A stretch of 64,000 bases of DNA from Colwellia sp. MB3u-41 (lineage in GTDB: Bacteria; Pseudomonadota; Gammaproteobacteria; Enterobacterales; Alteromonadaceae), in assembly GCF_014076845.1 (NCBI RefSeq), contig NZ_JACGUT010000074.1, positions 1 through 64,000 of the forward strand. Direction: 5' to 3'. Under the pieces are notes generated by a model. The model made no database searches, was not told where the DNA came from, and saw only the letters and a program-made list of their open reading frames with translations. Of the stretch, positions 37,808-46,850 are shown in pieces. The position numbers were made by a program, and so were the translations under genes. The stretch's first letter is position 1, and the number at the start of each line of letters is the position of its first letter.

Positions 37808-38752
37808 ATGTCTATTGATACAATTTACAAAGTCACCCTACACCCTTTCATTAATGAATCTATTGCTAGCTTAAAATCGATGACCAGTTTATCGGGTAAT
37901 GCAGGCGACGCCTTTATGGATAAAGTTGAAGACTTTCGTTTTAAAGGTTATGCCGTTTGTTCTGATATTACCGGCTGTTTAGATGGGGTAATAATGATGC
38001 ATCATTATCCAGAAACTGCAGTGGCTATTGGTAATTCTGTTTGTCAAAATATGTTTGATGAAGCCTATGATTACACAGAAATAAATGAAGAATTGAGTCA
38101 TGCTTTAGCAGAATGGGGCAATACTATTGTAGGTCGTGCTACCGACTTACTGAGTCGAAATAACTTACAGTTTGATTTTTCTAGCCCCTATTTTATTCAT
38201 GATTTTAAAGATATGGAAAAATACCTCGAAGGTGTTAAAGAAATAGTCACTGTGCCAATTACCGTTGAAGGCGTTGGTCGCTATTATTTTAATTTATTGG
38301 TACGTAATGTTAACTTCCAAACAAACAATGTTGAAAGAGAGCAAAGTGCGGGTATTGCTAATCCACACAACACACCTTTACCCCAAGACAGTAAAATATT
38401 ACTTGTTGACGATAGCGCGATGATAAGAAAAGCATTAAAGCGCTTTTTAGCTGGTTTAGGCTATGAAAATGTCATTGAAGCTGATGATGGTAGTACTGCG
38501 GTAGAAGCTGTAAAAAACGAAGCCCCTGACTTTCTTTTCATGGACGTCGTTATGACGCAAATGAACGGCAACGAAGCATTAAAAGTTATCCGAGCAAGTG
38601 GTTCAAATGTGCCGGTTGTTATGTTGTCATCAGTCACTGATAAAGCACTTGTCGATGAATGCCAACAAAGTGGTGTGTCGGGGTTCATTTTCAAGCCGAT
38701 TCAAGCCAATAATGGCGCAAAAATAATCAAAGATTATTTAAAAATAGCTTAA
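37808..38752 (+). CDS. CheX-like phosphatase domain fused to a response-regulator receiver
   Basis: 314 residues. Residues 1 to about 175 resemble CheX/CheC (MHHYPETAVAIGNSVCQNMF, then EINEELSHALAEWGNTIVGR, where the conserved E-x2-N pair of CheX phosphatases appears as ELSHALAEWGN). Residues about 195-314 are a receiver domain with ILLVDDSAMIRKAL, phosphoacceptor Asp246 in FLFMDVVM, then MLSSV and the Lys of FIFKPIQ. CheX proteins dephosphorylate CheY-P, so this may be a self-regulating receiver. No chemotaxis genes are adjacent. The same fusion type is known in Shewanella and Vibrio relatives. Confidence 0.85.
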   Translation: MSIDTIYKVTLHPFINESIASLKSMTSLSGNAGDAFMDKVEDFRFKGYAVCSDITGCLDGVIMMHHYPETAVAIGNSVCQNMFDEAYDYTEINEELSHALAEWGNTIVGRATDLLSRNNLQFDFSSPYFIHDFKDMEKYLEGVKEIVTVPITVEGVGRYYFNLLVRNVNFQTNNVEREQSAGIANPHNTPLPQDSKILLVDDSAMIRKALKRFLAGLGYENVIEADDGSTAVEAVKNEAPDFLFMDVVMTQMNGNEALKVIRASGSNVPVVMLSSVTDKALVDECQQSGVSGFIFKPIQANNGAKIIKDYLKIA

Positions 38753-38774
38753 GCCAGCCAACAAGTCTTTTAAA

Positions 38775-38808
38775 AAAGCACTTACTTTATTAATAAGGTA
38801 AGTGCTTT
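38775..38808 (+). terminator. Hairpin terminator of the CheX-REC gene
   Basis: AAAGCACTTAC and GTAAGTGCTTT form the outer stem, TTAT and ATAA continue it inward across a G-U pair. It starts 23 bases after the stop codon. Confidence 0.75.
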
Positions 38809-38855
38809 AAAAATATTGAGCCTTATTAAGGTATTAACAAGGACGCTTATAAAAA

Positions 38856-39167
38856 ATGAAGGATAATACTGTTTCAACTGGTTTCGTTTATATAATGACC
38901 CACTCTTTTTTTTCAGATGTCATAAGAATAGGTTGCACCTCTGAGGACCCTATGGAATATGCGCAAGCACTTTCAAAAAATTCACCCGGTGATTATTCTC
39001 TGGTCTATTCTTTAGCATGTAGTGAGCCGTGCGAAGTCAAAAAACAAATTCGCACGTATTTAAATGCAAAAAAATACGTAAATGAGTTTTATCAAGTACC
39101 TGCAGAAGTAGCAGTAAAGTTACTACAAAGGGAAACATTAAGAATCCCCCTTTTGAATAAAAATTAG
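38856..39167 (+). CDS. T5orf172-type GIY-YIG domain protein
   Basis: 103 residues consisting of one domain. TGFVYIMTHSFFSDVIRIGC corresponds to the GIY-YIG core (Y-I then the R-IG-T of the second element), followed by TSEDPMEYAQALSKNSPGDY, KKQIRTYLNAKKYVNEFYQV and VPAEVAVKLL, the MUG113/T5orf172 pattern. Such domains are nucleases or DNA-binding modules; without a fused partner the role is unclear. The catalytic Arg is present; a distal Glu could be in the NEFYQV segment. Confidence 0.75.
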   Translation: MKDNTVSTGFVYIMTHSFFSDVIRIGCTSEDPMEYAQALSKNSPGDYSLVYSLACSEPCEVKKQIRTYLNAKKYVNEFYQVPAEVAVKLLQRETLRIPLLNKN

Positions 39168-39296
39168 ACCCTCTTACCTAAAAATAGTTGCTCTTGATAG
39201 TAAGTACCTAAAATGGACAGTTTAGCCATATTTTCGATTGCTATCGTTACGTATGATTGCAAAAATCAAAAAAAATAAAATAAGTACTCACTCTCT

Positions 39297-40019
39297 ATGC
39301 CTAAATTTATACAGAACATTTTATTGTCTGTTTCCTTAATCAGCTTAAGTGCCTTTACACATGCATCATTAATTACTAACGGAAGTTTTGAACAACTTAC
39401 CTTTGCTAACACGACAACTTCAACGGGTTTAGTTTCTCATATTGACTTACAAGCATTTAAAAACAAAACAAGTGCTTGGGATGTTTTTTCAACGTTACCT
39501 GGCTGGAAAACGTCATAGGGTAATGGCATAGAATTACAACAAAATGTTGTTACAGGCTCTCAAAACGGCTTATACCATGTTGAATTAGATTCTCATCAAC
39601 GTGGTTCATCTAACGCTGTAATGACACAAACACTAAATTCATTGACGATTGATGCAGACTATTTATTAGAGTTCTGTTACAAACCAAGAACCAATAATAG
39701 TAACGATAACGGAATTAATGTTTTTTGGTATGATGCAAACGTTGACTTTGATTTAGGAATGACAGCAGCTTTAATTGCTAACAGCACAAGAAACTTAACG
39801 CCAAACTGGGCTTTGCAGTCAGTTTCATTTACTGCTCAAGCACAATCAATGAATTTAAGTTTCGCATCATTTGGTACACAGAACACTTTAGGGGGGTTAG
39901 TCGATAATGTTTCTTTAGCCCAGGTAACCTCGGTTCCCGAGCCGTCAATGTTTATCTTGTTTTTAATCGCACTAACGTTGTTATTTGTTCGTCAGCGAAA
40001 ACTCGCCAAACAAGCGTAA
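39297..40019 (+). pseudogene. PEP-CTERM sorted surface protein interrupted by one amber codon
   Basis: Two open frames in the same phase (39297-39518 and on to 40019) are separated only by TAG at 39516-39518. The first gives a signal peptide (to ...AFTHA) and LITNGSFEQLTF ... LPGWKTS. The second continues GNGIELQQNVVTGSQNGLYH, a jelly-roll-like body, and ends with the PEP-CTERM signal: VPEPS, a hydrophobic stretch FILFLIALTLLFV and RQRK. The whole is 240 codons. Proteins with this tail are processed by exosortase. Either a fresh nonsense mutation or readthrough; no other damage is visible. Confidence 0.85.
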
Positions 40020-40031
40020 TTCAAGCTTTAT

Positions 40032-40084
40032 AACTTTCTCAGTTAATAACAAGTAGCCCCCTTTTCCTAATGGCTGAGAAAGTT
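40032..40084. terminator. Inverted repeat between convergent genes
   Basis: AACTTTCTCAG and CTGAGAAAGTT are perfect 11-bp inverted repeats 31 bases apart, between the PEP-CTERM gene and the convergent HDOD gene. The loop is long for a terminator, so the assignment is tentative. Confidence 0.4.
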
Positions 40085-40102
40085 ACCTTTTCAAACGTTA
40101 TA

Positions 40103-41257
40103 CTACTCTTTAATTAATAATTTTTTAATTTCATCAAAGTCACAAAGATGAAGCAACTCAGCTTTTTGCTCTAATTGACTAAAATCGTCATACCCCGCCG
40201 CTGAAAAGTACAAACATGAAAGCATAAATAATACTAATTCATCTTGTACACTCCCTAGCACTTTTAACTGACTCACTTTTTCTAAATGATTAAGCTGTTT
40301 AACCAAACTCGCATCAATATGCCATAACGAAAGCATTAGAGATGATGACGAAAATATACTGATCCCCATCGATTTTCTCATGTGACGATTAAGCGAATCT
40401 AAATCGTCAACACCACGCAGCGAATAAAGCATTAACTCATGCTTATAGGTGCTTTTATGGCTGAGTAAAAACACCCCAAGCAATGCAAAAACAAGTACTT
40501 GTTCGGTTAGGGCAATATCAAATTTAATTTTTGAGGGTAATGACTTACGAACTTGCTGAAATATTTTAGGTGCCATTAAAAAGGCTTCCGTGTACTGCTC
40601 AACAATCCATTGTTCGACATGATCTTGCAGTGCATCTTTCATTGCATAAACAATGGCAAAATTAACCACACGACCTATCCCTAAATTCCGACTTATGGCT
40701 TCAAGAAGATTTTTTGGGGTTTTTCCATAAATCGCTTTACTGGCTTGGCCAAGAATACGAGCAGAAAAAATTGCGTCATGACCTATAATCTCAATAACTC
40801 GCTGCAAATTAAGACGGCCTTGCTCTTTCTCTTCAATTAATTGACGACAACTGCTGGGCATTGGTGGCATATTTTTAGCGATGCTTGTCAGTTTTTCATA
40901 ATGGCTATCAGTACTACCAGCAGGGGAAAGTTCGCGAAACTGAGCAGGAGTAATACCGAATTTTTGACGAAAGGCCCTTTCAAAGGTCGCCCTTTCAGAA
41001 TAACCAAGTTTAATCGCTAAGTCTTCAATATTACTTTGCTGAGTTAATAAAGCTTCCACACAAAGTTCATTCAAAAACTTACCTTGAATAAGTTTAAAAC
41101 TCGTATCTTCTTTGGCAAGTTTGCGGCGAAAAGACGTCATGCTCATCGCTAAAGACGACGCACACAATTCTATCGATAAAGTTGCAGGCAGTTCACACTG
41201 ACTAAGCAGTTCATTCACCGCCACCGTCAATAATAACGAAGGTTGAGTCTTAATCAT
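40103..41257 (-). CDS. AraC-type HTH fused to HDOD domain
   Basis: 384 residues. Residues about 20-110 are an AraC-like double helix-turn-helix (AMSMTSFRRKLAKEDTSFKL, EDLAIKLGYSERATFERAFR, KFGITPAQFREL). From about 120 on it is an HDOD domain (LTSIAKNMPPMPSSCRQLIE, VIEIIGHDAIFSARILGQAS, ISRNLGIGRVVNFAIVYAM). HDOD domains lack HD metal ligands and act in signalling, often with motility or c-di-GMP systems. The order is unusual, since AraC HTHs usually sit at the C-terminus. Target genes are unknown. Confidence 0.85.
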   Translation of the reverse strand: MIKTQPSLLLTVAVNELLSQCELPATLSIELCASSLAMSMTSFRRKLAKEDTSFKLIQGKFLNELCVEALLTQQSNIEDLAIKLGYSERATFERAFRQKFGITPAQFRELSPAGSTDSHYEKLTSIAKNMPPMPSSCRQLIEEKEQGRLNLQRVIEIIGHDAIFSARILGQASKAIYGKTPKNLLEAISRNLGIGRVVNFAIVYAMKDALQDHVEQWIVEQYTEAFLMAPKIFQQVRKSLPSKIKFDIALTEQVLVFALLGVFLLSHKSTYKHELMLYSLRGVDDLDSLNRHMRKSMGISIFSSSSLMLSLWHIDASLVKQLNHLEKVSQLKVLGSVQDELVLFMLSCLYFSAAGYDDFSQLEQKAELLHLCDFDEIKKLLIKE

Positions 41258-41365
41258 TTGAAGTATATTTCCCTATAATTCGTTAGCTTCAGCAACAAAA
41301 AACATCAAAAGTATATCAACATTGCCCCGCTCAATATTACTTTTGTAAATGTTACTTATTAAATA

Positions 41366-41887
41366 TTATGAAGCTAATAGTTCACTAACAATCAGTTTGA
41401 GTAAAAAGGTTTCACGCTCAATGGATAATCCCTTCTTTTGACTATTCGCCATCGTGTGTTCATTGTGACTAATCGCTTGATGAATATTCATCCATAGAGG
41501 ATACATACCATTACTAATTTCATGTGATTCAAGCTCAGGTTCAAGTAGTTCATCGTCTATTGAGCAAATATAACAATAAGACTGCATATGCATAAATTCA
41601 AAATCGGCTTTATGCCAAGGTCGAAACTCTTCATATAAGCCAAACGCTTGAACATCTTTTACATCATGTGCACCCGTTTCTTCTTTTAACTCACGTACTA
41701 AGCCTGCCACATGACTTTCGCCGTCATCAATGCCGCCACCGGGAAGGCTATAATCGTGATAGCGTTTGGTATAAAGCAAAAGAATATTTTCGCCTTTTAA
41801 CACAATAGCGCGCGTCGCTTTTCGCGTAAATTGGCGTGCTGACATGTCACTAATGTCAGGGTGAATCGTTGATTTTAATAAACGCAT
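41366..41887 (-). CDS. NUDIX hydrolase
   Basis: About 173 residues from MRLLKSTIHPDIS; a longer frame to 41938 adds a hydrophobic leader with no ribosome site. The Nudix box GGGIDDGESHVAGLVRELKE continues ETGA, so the catalytic Glu residues of REx2EE are intact. RATRAIVLKGENILLLYTKR precedes it. It hydrolyses a nucleoside diphosphate linked to some X; the substrate is unknown. Start choice is uncertain. Confidence 0.88.
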   Translation of the reverse strand: MRLLKSTIHPDISDMSARQFTRKATRAIVLKGENILLLYTKRYHDYSLPGGGIDDGESHVAGLVRELKEETGAHDVKDVQAFGLYEEFRPWHKADFEFMHMQSYCYICSIDDELLEPELESHEISNGMYPLWMNIHQAISHNEHTMANSQKKGLSIERETFLLKLIVSELLAS

Positions 41888-42071
41888 AGAGGGGATCTTT
41901 AGCAATATTGAGAAAATCATAGGCAAAAAAATGAACATTAGTTATTAAACCATATCATCTTCTAGCGGAATAATTTTTAACCAAAAGTATAACCGTATCT
42001 TACTACAGTGGTAGCACATAGTTCTAAAAAATTATCCCTGCCCTGTTATCATTTGTCAGCAAAGCCCATTA

Positions 42072-42093
42072 CTTTACGAATAGTTTCGTAAAG
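42072..42093. promoter_or_regulatory. Perfect 9+9 bp dyad upstream of the S41 peptidase
   Basis: CTTTACGAA and TTCGTAAAG are exact inverted repeats with a 4-bp spacer, about 64 bp before the peptidase start. The position would suit an operator. No T-tract follows, so a terminator is less likely. Confidence 0.45.
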
Positions 42094-42156
42094 CTTAAAA
42101 CAATGCTATGTTGCTAAGAGGTTTATTATCGATAATAACGAAAAGGGATAATTTCT

Positions 42157-43443
42157 ATGACTAAATATGGTGTAGCATTAATATTATTTTTCAGTAACTT
42201 ACCTGTCAACTCTGCTGTTATAGCAATGACCGTTGCCAAAACACCTTATGATAAGCAAAGGGTCATTATCGATAGTATATCGAAAAAATTAATCGATAAT
42301 TATGTCTTCCCTGATGTTGCCAACAAAGTAGCAACACAGCTTTTATTGAATATCAATAATAATGAATATCTTGGCTATGATGAAAGTTTTATCTTTGCAG
42401 ACAGACTAACTGATGACATTCAGGAAATAACGCAAGACAAGCACATCAGAGTTAAACTTCGTCAACCAGGTGTAACGATTAATACTAATGAAGATATTGA
42501 AAAACACTTTAGAAAAGTCGAAATACTCGACGGTAATGTTGGCCTTATTAGCTTTGATAAGTTTCCATCTGATCCAAAAGCTAAAGACATAATAGACCGT
42601 ATTTTATTGCAACTAGCGGATGTTGATTCCCTGATTATTGATTTACGAAATAATCGAGGAGGAAGCGCAGATTTTGTTCGCTATTTTAGCAGCTATTTTT
42701 TTGATAAGAAGACACACCTTAATAGTATTTATTGGCGAGAAACAAATAAGAATGAAGAATATTGGACGGTTGATGATCTTCCCAGTGATAAAAGGCCCAA
42801 TCTGCCCATCTACATTCTCACCAGTAAAAATACCTTTTCAGCCGCTGAAGGATTTTCATACCTCTTAAAAGTAAGAAAGCGCGCATACCTCGTAGGAGAA
42901 ACAACAAAAGGAGGAGCCAACCCAGGACATTTTTTTGATTTACCCTCAAGGCTTTCCATTTTTATACCGACAGGAAGAGCGGTTGACCCTATAACAAAAA
43001 CGAACTGGGAAGTTGTTGGTGTTGCACCCGACTTACCTGTTATTGCAGTATTAGCGTTTGAAGAGGCTTATGCGATGGCCAAATATTCAGCGATTGAATA
43101 TAGAGTAAGCCAAGGTAAGGCAAAGCCTGAAGAAAAACACAGTAGTAAACATTACAAGAAAAATTATGGAAAATGGACACTCGCTCGGAATAACTGCCCA
43201 TTAAAATACCGCTGGGCACAAGCAGAATACAATGACAGAACGAATAAGTATCAGTTTCCCTACCAAATAAAATACTACGGTAATGGTAGTGCAAATATAG
43301 AGTATCAGTTGGGAAATACTTCAGGAAAAATGACACATATTCAATACTTTAAAAGTAGAGAAGATGAAAAGTCAGGCATATCAATTGGCTTGAGTTCATT
43401 TAAAACACTCGATATTTTACAGTGTAAAATATTAAGCGATTAA
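42157..43443 (+). CDS. Exported S41 (tail-specific) family peptidase
   Basis: 428 residues with a signal peptide (to about residue 19-23). The S41 core includes LIIDLRNNRGGSADFVRYF, the nucleophile Ser228 in NTFSAAEGFSYL, and VGETTKGGANPGHFFDLPS with the basic residue of the Ser/Lys dyad. No PDZ domain is seen, as in interphotoreceptor-retinoid-binding-protein-like members. The C-terminal 110 residues (about 320-428) form an extra unassigned domain. Ribosome site AAGGGA precedes the ATG. Probably periplasmic; substrate is unknown. Confidence 0.9.
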   Translation: MTKYGVALILFFSNLPVNSAVIAMTVAKTPYDKQRVIIDSISKKLIDNYVFPDVANKVATQLLLNINNNEYLGYDESFIFADRLTDDIQEITQDKHIRVKLRQPGVTINTNEDIEKHFRKVEILDGNVGLISFDKFPSDPKAKDIIDRILLQLADVDSLIIDLRNNRGGSADFVRYFSSYFFDKKTHLNSIYWRETNKNEEYWTVDDLPSDKRPNLPIYILTSKNTFSAAEGFSYLLKVRKRAYLVGETTKGGANPGHFFDLPSRLSIFIPTGRAVDPITKTNWEVVGVAPDLPVIAVLAFEEAYAMAKYSAIEYRVSQGKAKPEEKHSSKHYKKNYGKWTLARNNCPLKYRWAQAEYNDRTNKYQFPYQIKYYGNGSANIEYQLGNTSGKMTHIQYFKSREDEKSGISIGLSSFKTLDILQCKILSD

Positions 43444-43463
43444 AAGGTCAGCCATTACCGCCC

Positions 43464-44297
43464 CTATTTCCAGTGAAGCGGGTCAACGTGATAATAGTTT
43501 TTGAGTTGTTGATAAAGCACCGGATACTTGGCATTAAACTGATTAGCCTGTTCAAAAAAAACTTCACTGGTCACCGCAAAAAACTCAGCAGGATTAGTGG
43601 CGCCATAATAGTCAAATAATGAAGGTGCCCCGGTTTGTGCTTGTCTTTGAAGTTTTTCAAATTGTAAAGAAAAAGCGTCAGACCAAGCTTTGTAGTTTTG
43701 CCCTTGATATAATATTGGAGCACCATTAGCTTTACCATTTTCTTGGTCTAATTGGTGAGCGAATTCATGAATGACCACATTGCGTCCATCGTCAGGGATT
43801 TTTGCCCCCGCGAGGGTATCTTGCCAAGAGAGTACCACCTTACCAAAATCCCATGACTCACCTGCAAGTGCAACACTTTGCTGATACCTTAAACCGTCCG
43901 TCCCCATATTTTGTTGTTCTTTAATAAAAGCACTCGGATAAACAAGAATAGTCTGTAATTTAGGGTAAAAATTTGTCTTACGGTTAAGTAATAACAGACA
44001 TGCTTGTGCAGCAATAGTGATCCGTATTTCATCAGTTATTTGAACCCCATTACAACCAACGAAGTTTTTTTCCGCCAAGAACACCTGAATATGTCGCTTT
44101 AACTGCAGTTGTAAATCTGTTGGCATTTGTCCAAAGTACGGCATTCTTTGCTGAATAATTTTTCGCCAAGACTTTTTAAATGGCTGACTTCTTATTTTTT
44201 CTCGCTGATACTCTCGCCAATAAGGCTTGGCAACGGAATAACCAATAAGTAAAACGCCTATAAAGATAGGAAGTAAATAAGACAACATAAAGAGCAT
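43464..44297 (-). CDS. mtfA: MtfA-like zinc peptidase (M90)
   Basis: 277 residues. The active site VVIHEFAHQLDQENG (H177, E178, H181) and the flanks SWDFGKVVLSWQDTLAG, NPAEFFAVTSEVFFEQ, FNAKYPVLYQQL follow E. coli MtfA. In E. coli this protein binds the Mlc repressor and thereby tunes glucose PTS expression. An N-terminal hydrophobic segment (LSYLLPIFIGVLLIGYS) adds a membrane anchor that E. coli MtfA lacks. It is convergent with the S41 peptidase. Confidence 0.92.
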   Translation of the reverse strand: MLFMLSYLLPIFIGVLLIGYSVAKPYWREYQREKIRSQPFKKSWRKIIQQRMPYFGQMPTDLQLQLKRHIQVFLAEKNFVGCNGVQITDEIRITIAAQACLLLLNRKTNFYPKLQTILVYPSAFIKEQQNMGTDGLRYQQSVALAGESWDFGKVVLSWQDTLAGAKIPDDGRNVVIHEFAHQLDQENGKANGAPILYQGQNYKAWSDAFSLQFEKLQRQAQTGAPSLFDYYGATNPAEFFAVTSEVFFEQANQFNAKYPVLYQQLKNYYHVDPLHWK

Positions 44298-44620
44298 TAC
44301 CTGAGAGTATTTATCTTTAGATAGGTACGAAATAGTTAAATTTCAAGCGCTTGGTCATAGTGACAATGATGAAGGCTCTATAATTAAGTGCTTAACTGCT
44401 GTGAAGCTCATAACAAAAAGCAAGTAGAATTAGGTATTATTTTCAGTAAACTATTGAAAAGTCGCGGTAAACATCAAGCTTTATCCTTAAAGTTATCTTT
44501 GGCATAATGTTCACCGTAAAAATAGATAAATATGTGGCTGCTAAATATTACTCAGTATTATCTGGCGACTCATCAATATAAAAACTATAACTATAAATTA
44601 ATACAACCCAGAGAATTCTA
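44298..44620. other. Divergent intergenic region between mtfA and the S46 peptidase
   Basis: No gene, RNA or strong hairpin was seen in these 323 bases. It must contain both divergent promoters; none could be assigned with confidence. Confidence 0.5.
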
Positions 44621-46780
44621 ATGAAAAAAACAACGATTTTATTATTAGCAATGGCTTCTACACTCGCCACGGCTGATGAAGGTATGTGGCAACCTCACCA
44701 ATTGCCTAGCATTGCAAAAGAACTTACCCAAGCTGGCTTAAAACTAAACCCAAACGACTTAACCGATCTAACTGGCTTCCCTATGGGTGCGATTGTCAGC
44801 CTTGGCGGCTGTACCGCCTCTTTTGTTTCTGATAAAGGTTTAGTTGCCTCGAATCATCATTGTGTTTATGGCTCTGTTCAATACAACTCAACAGCAGAGA
44901 ACAACTTACTCGCCAATGGTTTTCTAGCAAAAACCATTGATGAAGAGCTACCCGCGACACCCGGCAGTCGTATCTATGTAACAGAAGAAATCAATGATGT
45001 TACCGTGCTAATTAAAGGCAGTATTACCGAGAACATGTCGGGCTCGGAGCGCTATAAAGCCATAGATAAAAACTCTAAAACATTAGTGGCTGAGTGTGAA
45101 AGTGATGACAAATATCGTTGTAATGTTGTTAATTTTCATGGCGGTTTAGAATATTATTTATTTAAACAATTAACGATTCGTGATGTTCGTTTAGTCCATG
45201 CTCCAGCAAGTAGTGTTGGTAAGTATGGTGGCGATGTTGATAACTGGATGTGGCCACGCCACACCGGAGACTATGGTTTTTATCGTGCATATGTCGGTAA
45301 AGATGGCCAACCCGCCGATTTTAGTAAAGACAACGTACCTTATGAACCAAAACATCACCTAAAAGTGAATAAAAGTAGTGTTGATGAAGGTGACTACATT
45401 ATGGTGTTAGGTTACCCAGGACGCACCAATCGTTACCGCACTGCACTTGAAGTTGAGAACCAATTTACTTGGACTTACCCTAATGCTAAAAATTATCGTG
45501 AAGAGCTTATCGACTTAATTCATACCGAGTCTGCACCAGAAAGTGAAGCAAGAATAAAGTACGAAAGCACCTTAGCCGGCTTAGCTAACTACGCAAAAAA
45601 TTACGGTAGCATGATAAAAAGCTACCACAAAGGCACAACGTTAGCCCGTAAACAGCAACTAGAACAAGACTTAAGCGCTTGGATCAATGCTGATAAAATG
45701 CGAAAAGCTAAATATGGCAACGCACTTACCGGCCTAAATAAGCTCCTAAAACAAAACCAAAAAACTCAAGCACGCGATCTAATTCTAGGTTATATGGCTT
45801 ACAACAAAATGTTAAGCACCGCTTATCGTTTACATCGTTTAGCCGTAGAAAAAAACAAACCAAACGTAGCGAGAGAAAGGGGTTACCAAGAACGTGACCT
45901 TGCACGTTTTGAACAAAGCATGAAAACCTTTAATCGTCGATTCGACGCGAATATCGATCAAAAGATCTTATTCGCTATGTTGACACATTATGTTGAATTG
46001 CCTAAATCAGAACGTATTCTCGCCATCGATGAATTTTTTGAACTTGAACAAGGGCTAAATAAAAAAGCCTTAAGCACTAAGCTTGAAAAAATGTATCAAA
46101 GATCAACAATTGCTGACCAAGAAACTCGCCTTGCTTGGATGAATAAATCGGTAGCCGATTTTGAAAAAAGCTCAGATCCCTTTATTCAACTTGCCGTAAA
46201 GACTTTTTCTGTAAGAAAAGCACTTGAAGAAAAAGACGAAGAATTGTCAGGTAATATTCAAGCTTATCGTCCTAAGTATATGGAAGCGTTAATCGCCTAT
46301 TTTAACGATAAAAAACTCCCCGTATACGCAGATGCTAACAGTACATTACGTATTACTTACGGTAACGTAAAAGGTTATTCGCCAGTAGACGGACTCACTG
46401 CAACACCTTTTACCACACTTGAAGGTATAGTAGAAAAAGACACAGGTATTAAACCCTTTAATGCCTCTAAAAAACAACTCGAGTTAATTAAGAGTAAAAC
46501 TTACGGCGAATACGCTAAAAAAGAACTTGGCTCAGTACCGGTTAACTACCTAGGTACATTAGATATTACCGGTGGTAACTCGGGTTCACCTACGCTTAAT
46601 GATAAGGCAGAGTTTGTGGGTTTAGTGTTTGACGGTGTTTATGAAAGTATTATTGGTGATTGGGATTACGACACTAAATTAAACCGATCGATTCACGTTG
46701 ATATTAAATACATGTTATGGGTAATGGAGCATGTTGACGGCGCGACCAATCTTATTGAAGAAATGGATATCGTTGAATAA
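44621..46780 (+). CDS. S46 family dipeptidyl-peptidase (DPP7-like)
   Basis: 719 residues with a signal peptide (MKKTTILLLAMASTLATA). The S46 features are GGCTASFVSDKGLVASNHHC (catalytic His80), GGDVDNWMWPRHTGDYGFYR with the catalytic Asp, and ITGGNSGSPTLN with the nucleophile Ser654. The substrate-determining position in VFDGVYES is Gly672; Gly here marks DPP7 (hydrophobic P1) while DPP11 has Arg. It removes dipeptides from peptides in the periplasm. A terminator follows it. Confidence 0.94.
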   Translation: MKKTTILLLAMASTLATADEGMWQPHQLPSIAKELTQAGLKLNPNDLTDLTGFPMGAIVSLGGCTASFVSDKGLVASNHHCVYGSVQYNSTAENNLLANGFLAKTIDEELPATPGSRIYVTEEINDVTVLIKGSITENMSGSERYKAIDKNSKTLVAECESDDKYRCNVVNFHGGLEYYLFKQLTIRDVRLVHAPASSVGKYGGDVDNWMWPRHTGDYGFYRAYVGKDGQPADFSKDNVPYEPKHHLKVNKSSVDEGDYIMVLGYPGRTNRYRTALEVENQFTWTYPNAKNYREELIDLIHTESAPESEARIKYESTLAGLANYAKNYGSMIKSYHKGTTLARKQQLEQDLSAWINADKMRKAKYGNALTGLNKLLKQNQKTQARDLILGYMAYNKMLSTAYRLHRLAVEKNKPNVARERGYQERDLARFEQSMKTFNRRFDANIDQKILFAMLTHYVELPKSERILAIDEFFELEQGLNKKALSTKLEKMYQRSTIADQETRLAWMNKSVADFEKSSDPFIQLAVKTFSVRKALEEKDEELSGNIQAYRPKYMEALIAYFNDKKLPVYADANSTLRITYGNVKGYSPVDGLTATPFTTLEGIVEKDTGIKPFNASKKQLELIKSKTYGEYAKKELGSVPVNYLGTLDITGGNSGSPTLNDKAEFVGLVFDGVYESIIGDWDYDTKLNRSIHVDIKYMLWVMEHVDGATNLIEEMDIVE

Positions 46781-46803
46781 TTAACTTAATTTTATTTGCC
46801 TTG

Positions 46804-46827
46804 AAAATCCGGCTTAGGCTGGATTTT
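46804..46827 (+). terminator. Intrinsic terminator of the S46 peptidase gene
   Basis: AAAATCCGGC and GCTGGATTTT pair around TTAG (one G-U pair), with T following. It lies 24 bases after the stop codon. Confidence 0.75.
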
Positions 46828-46850
46828 TAACGTTAACTAAACGAGATTAT

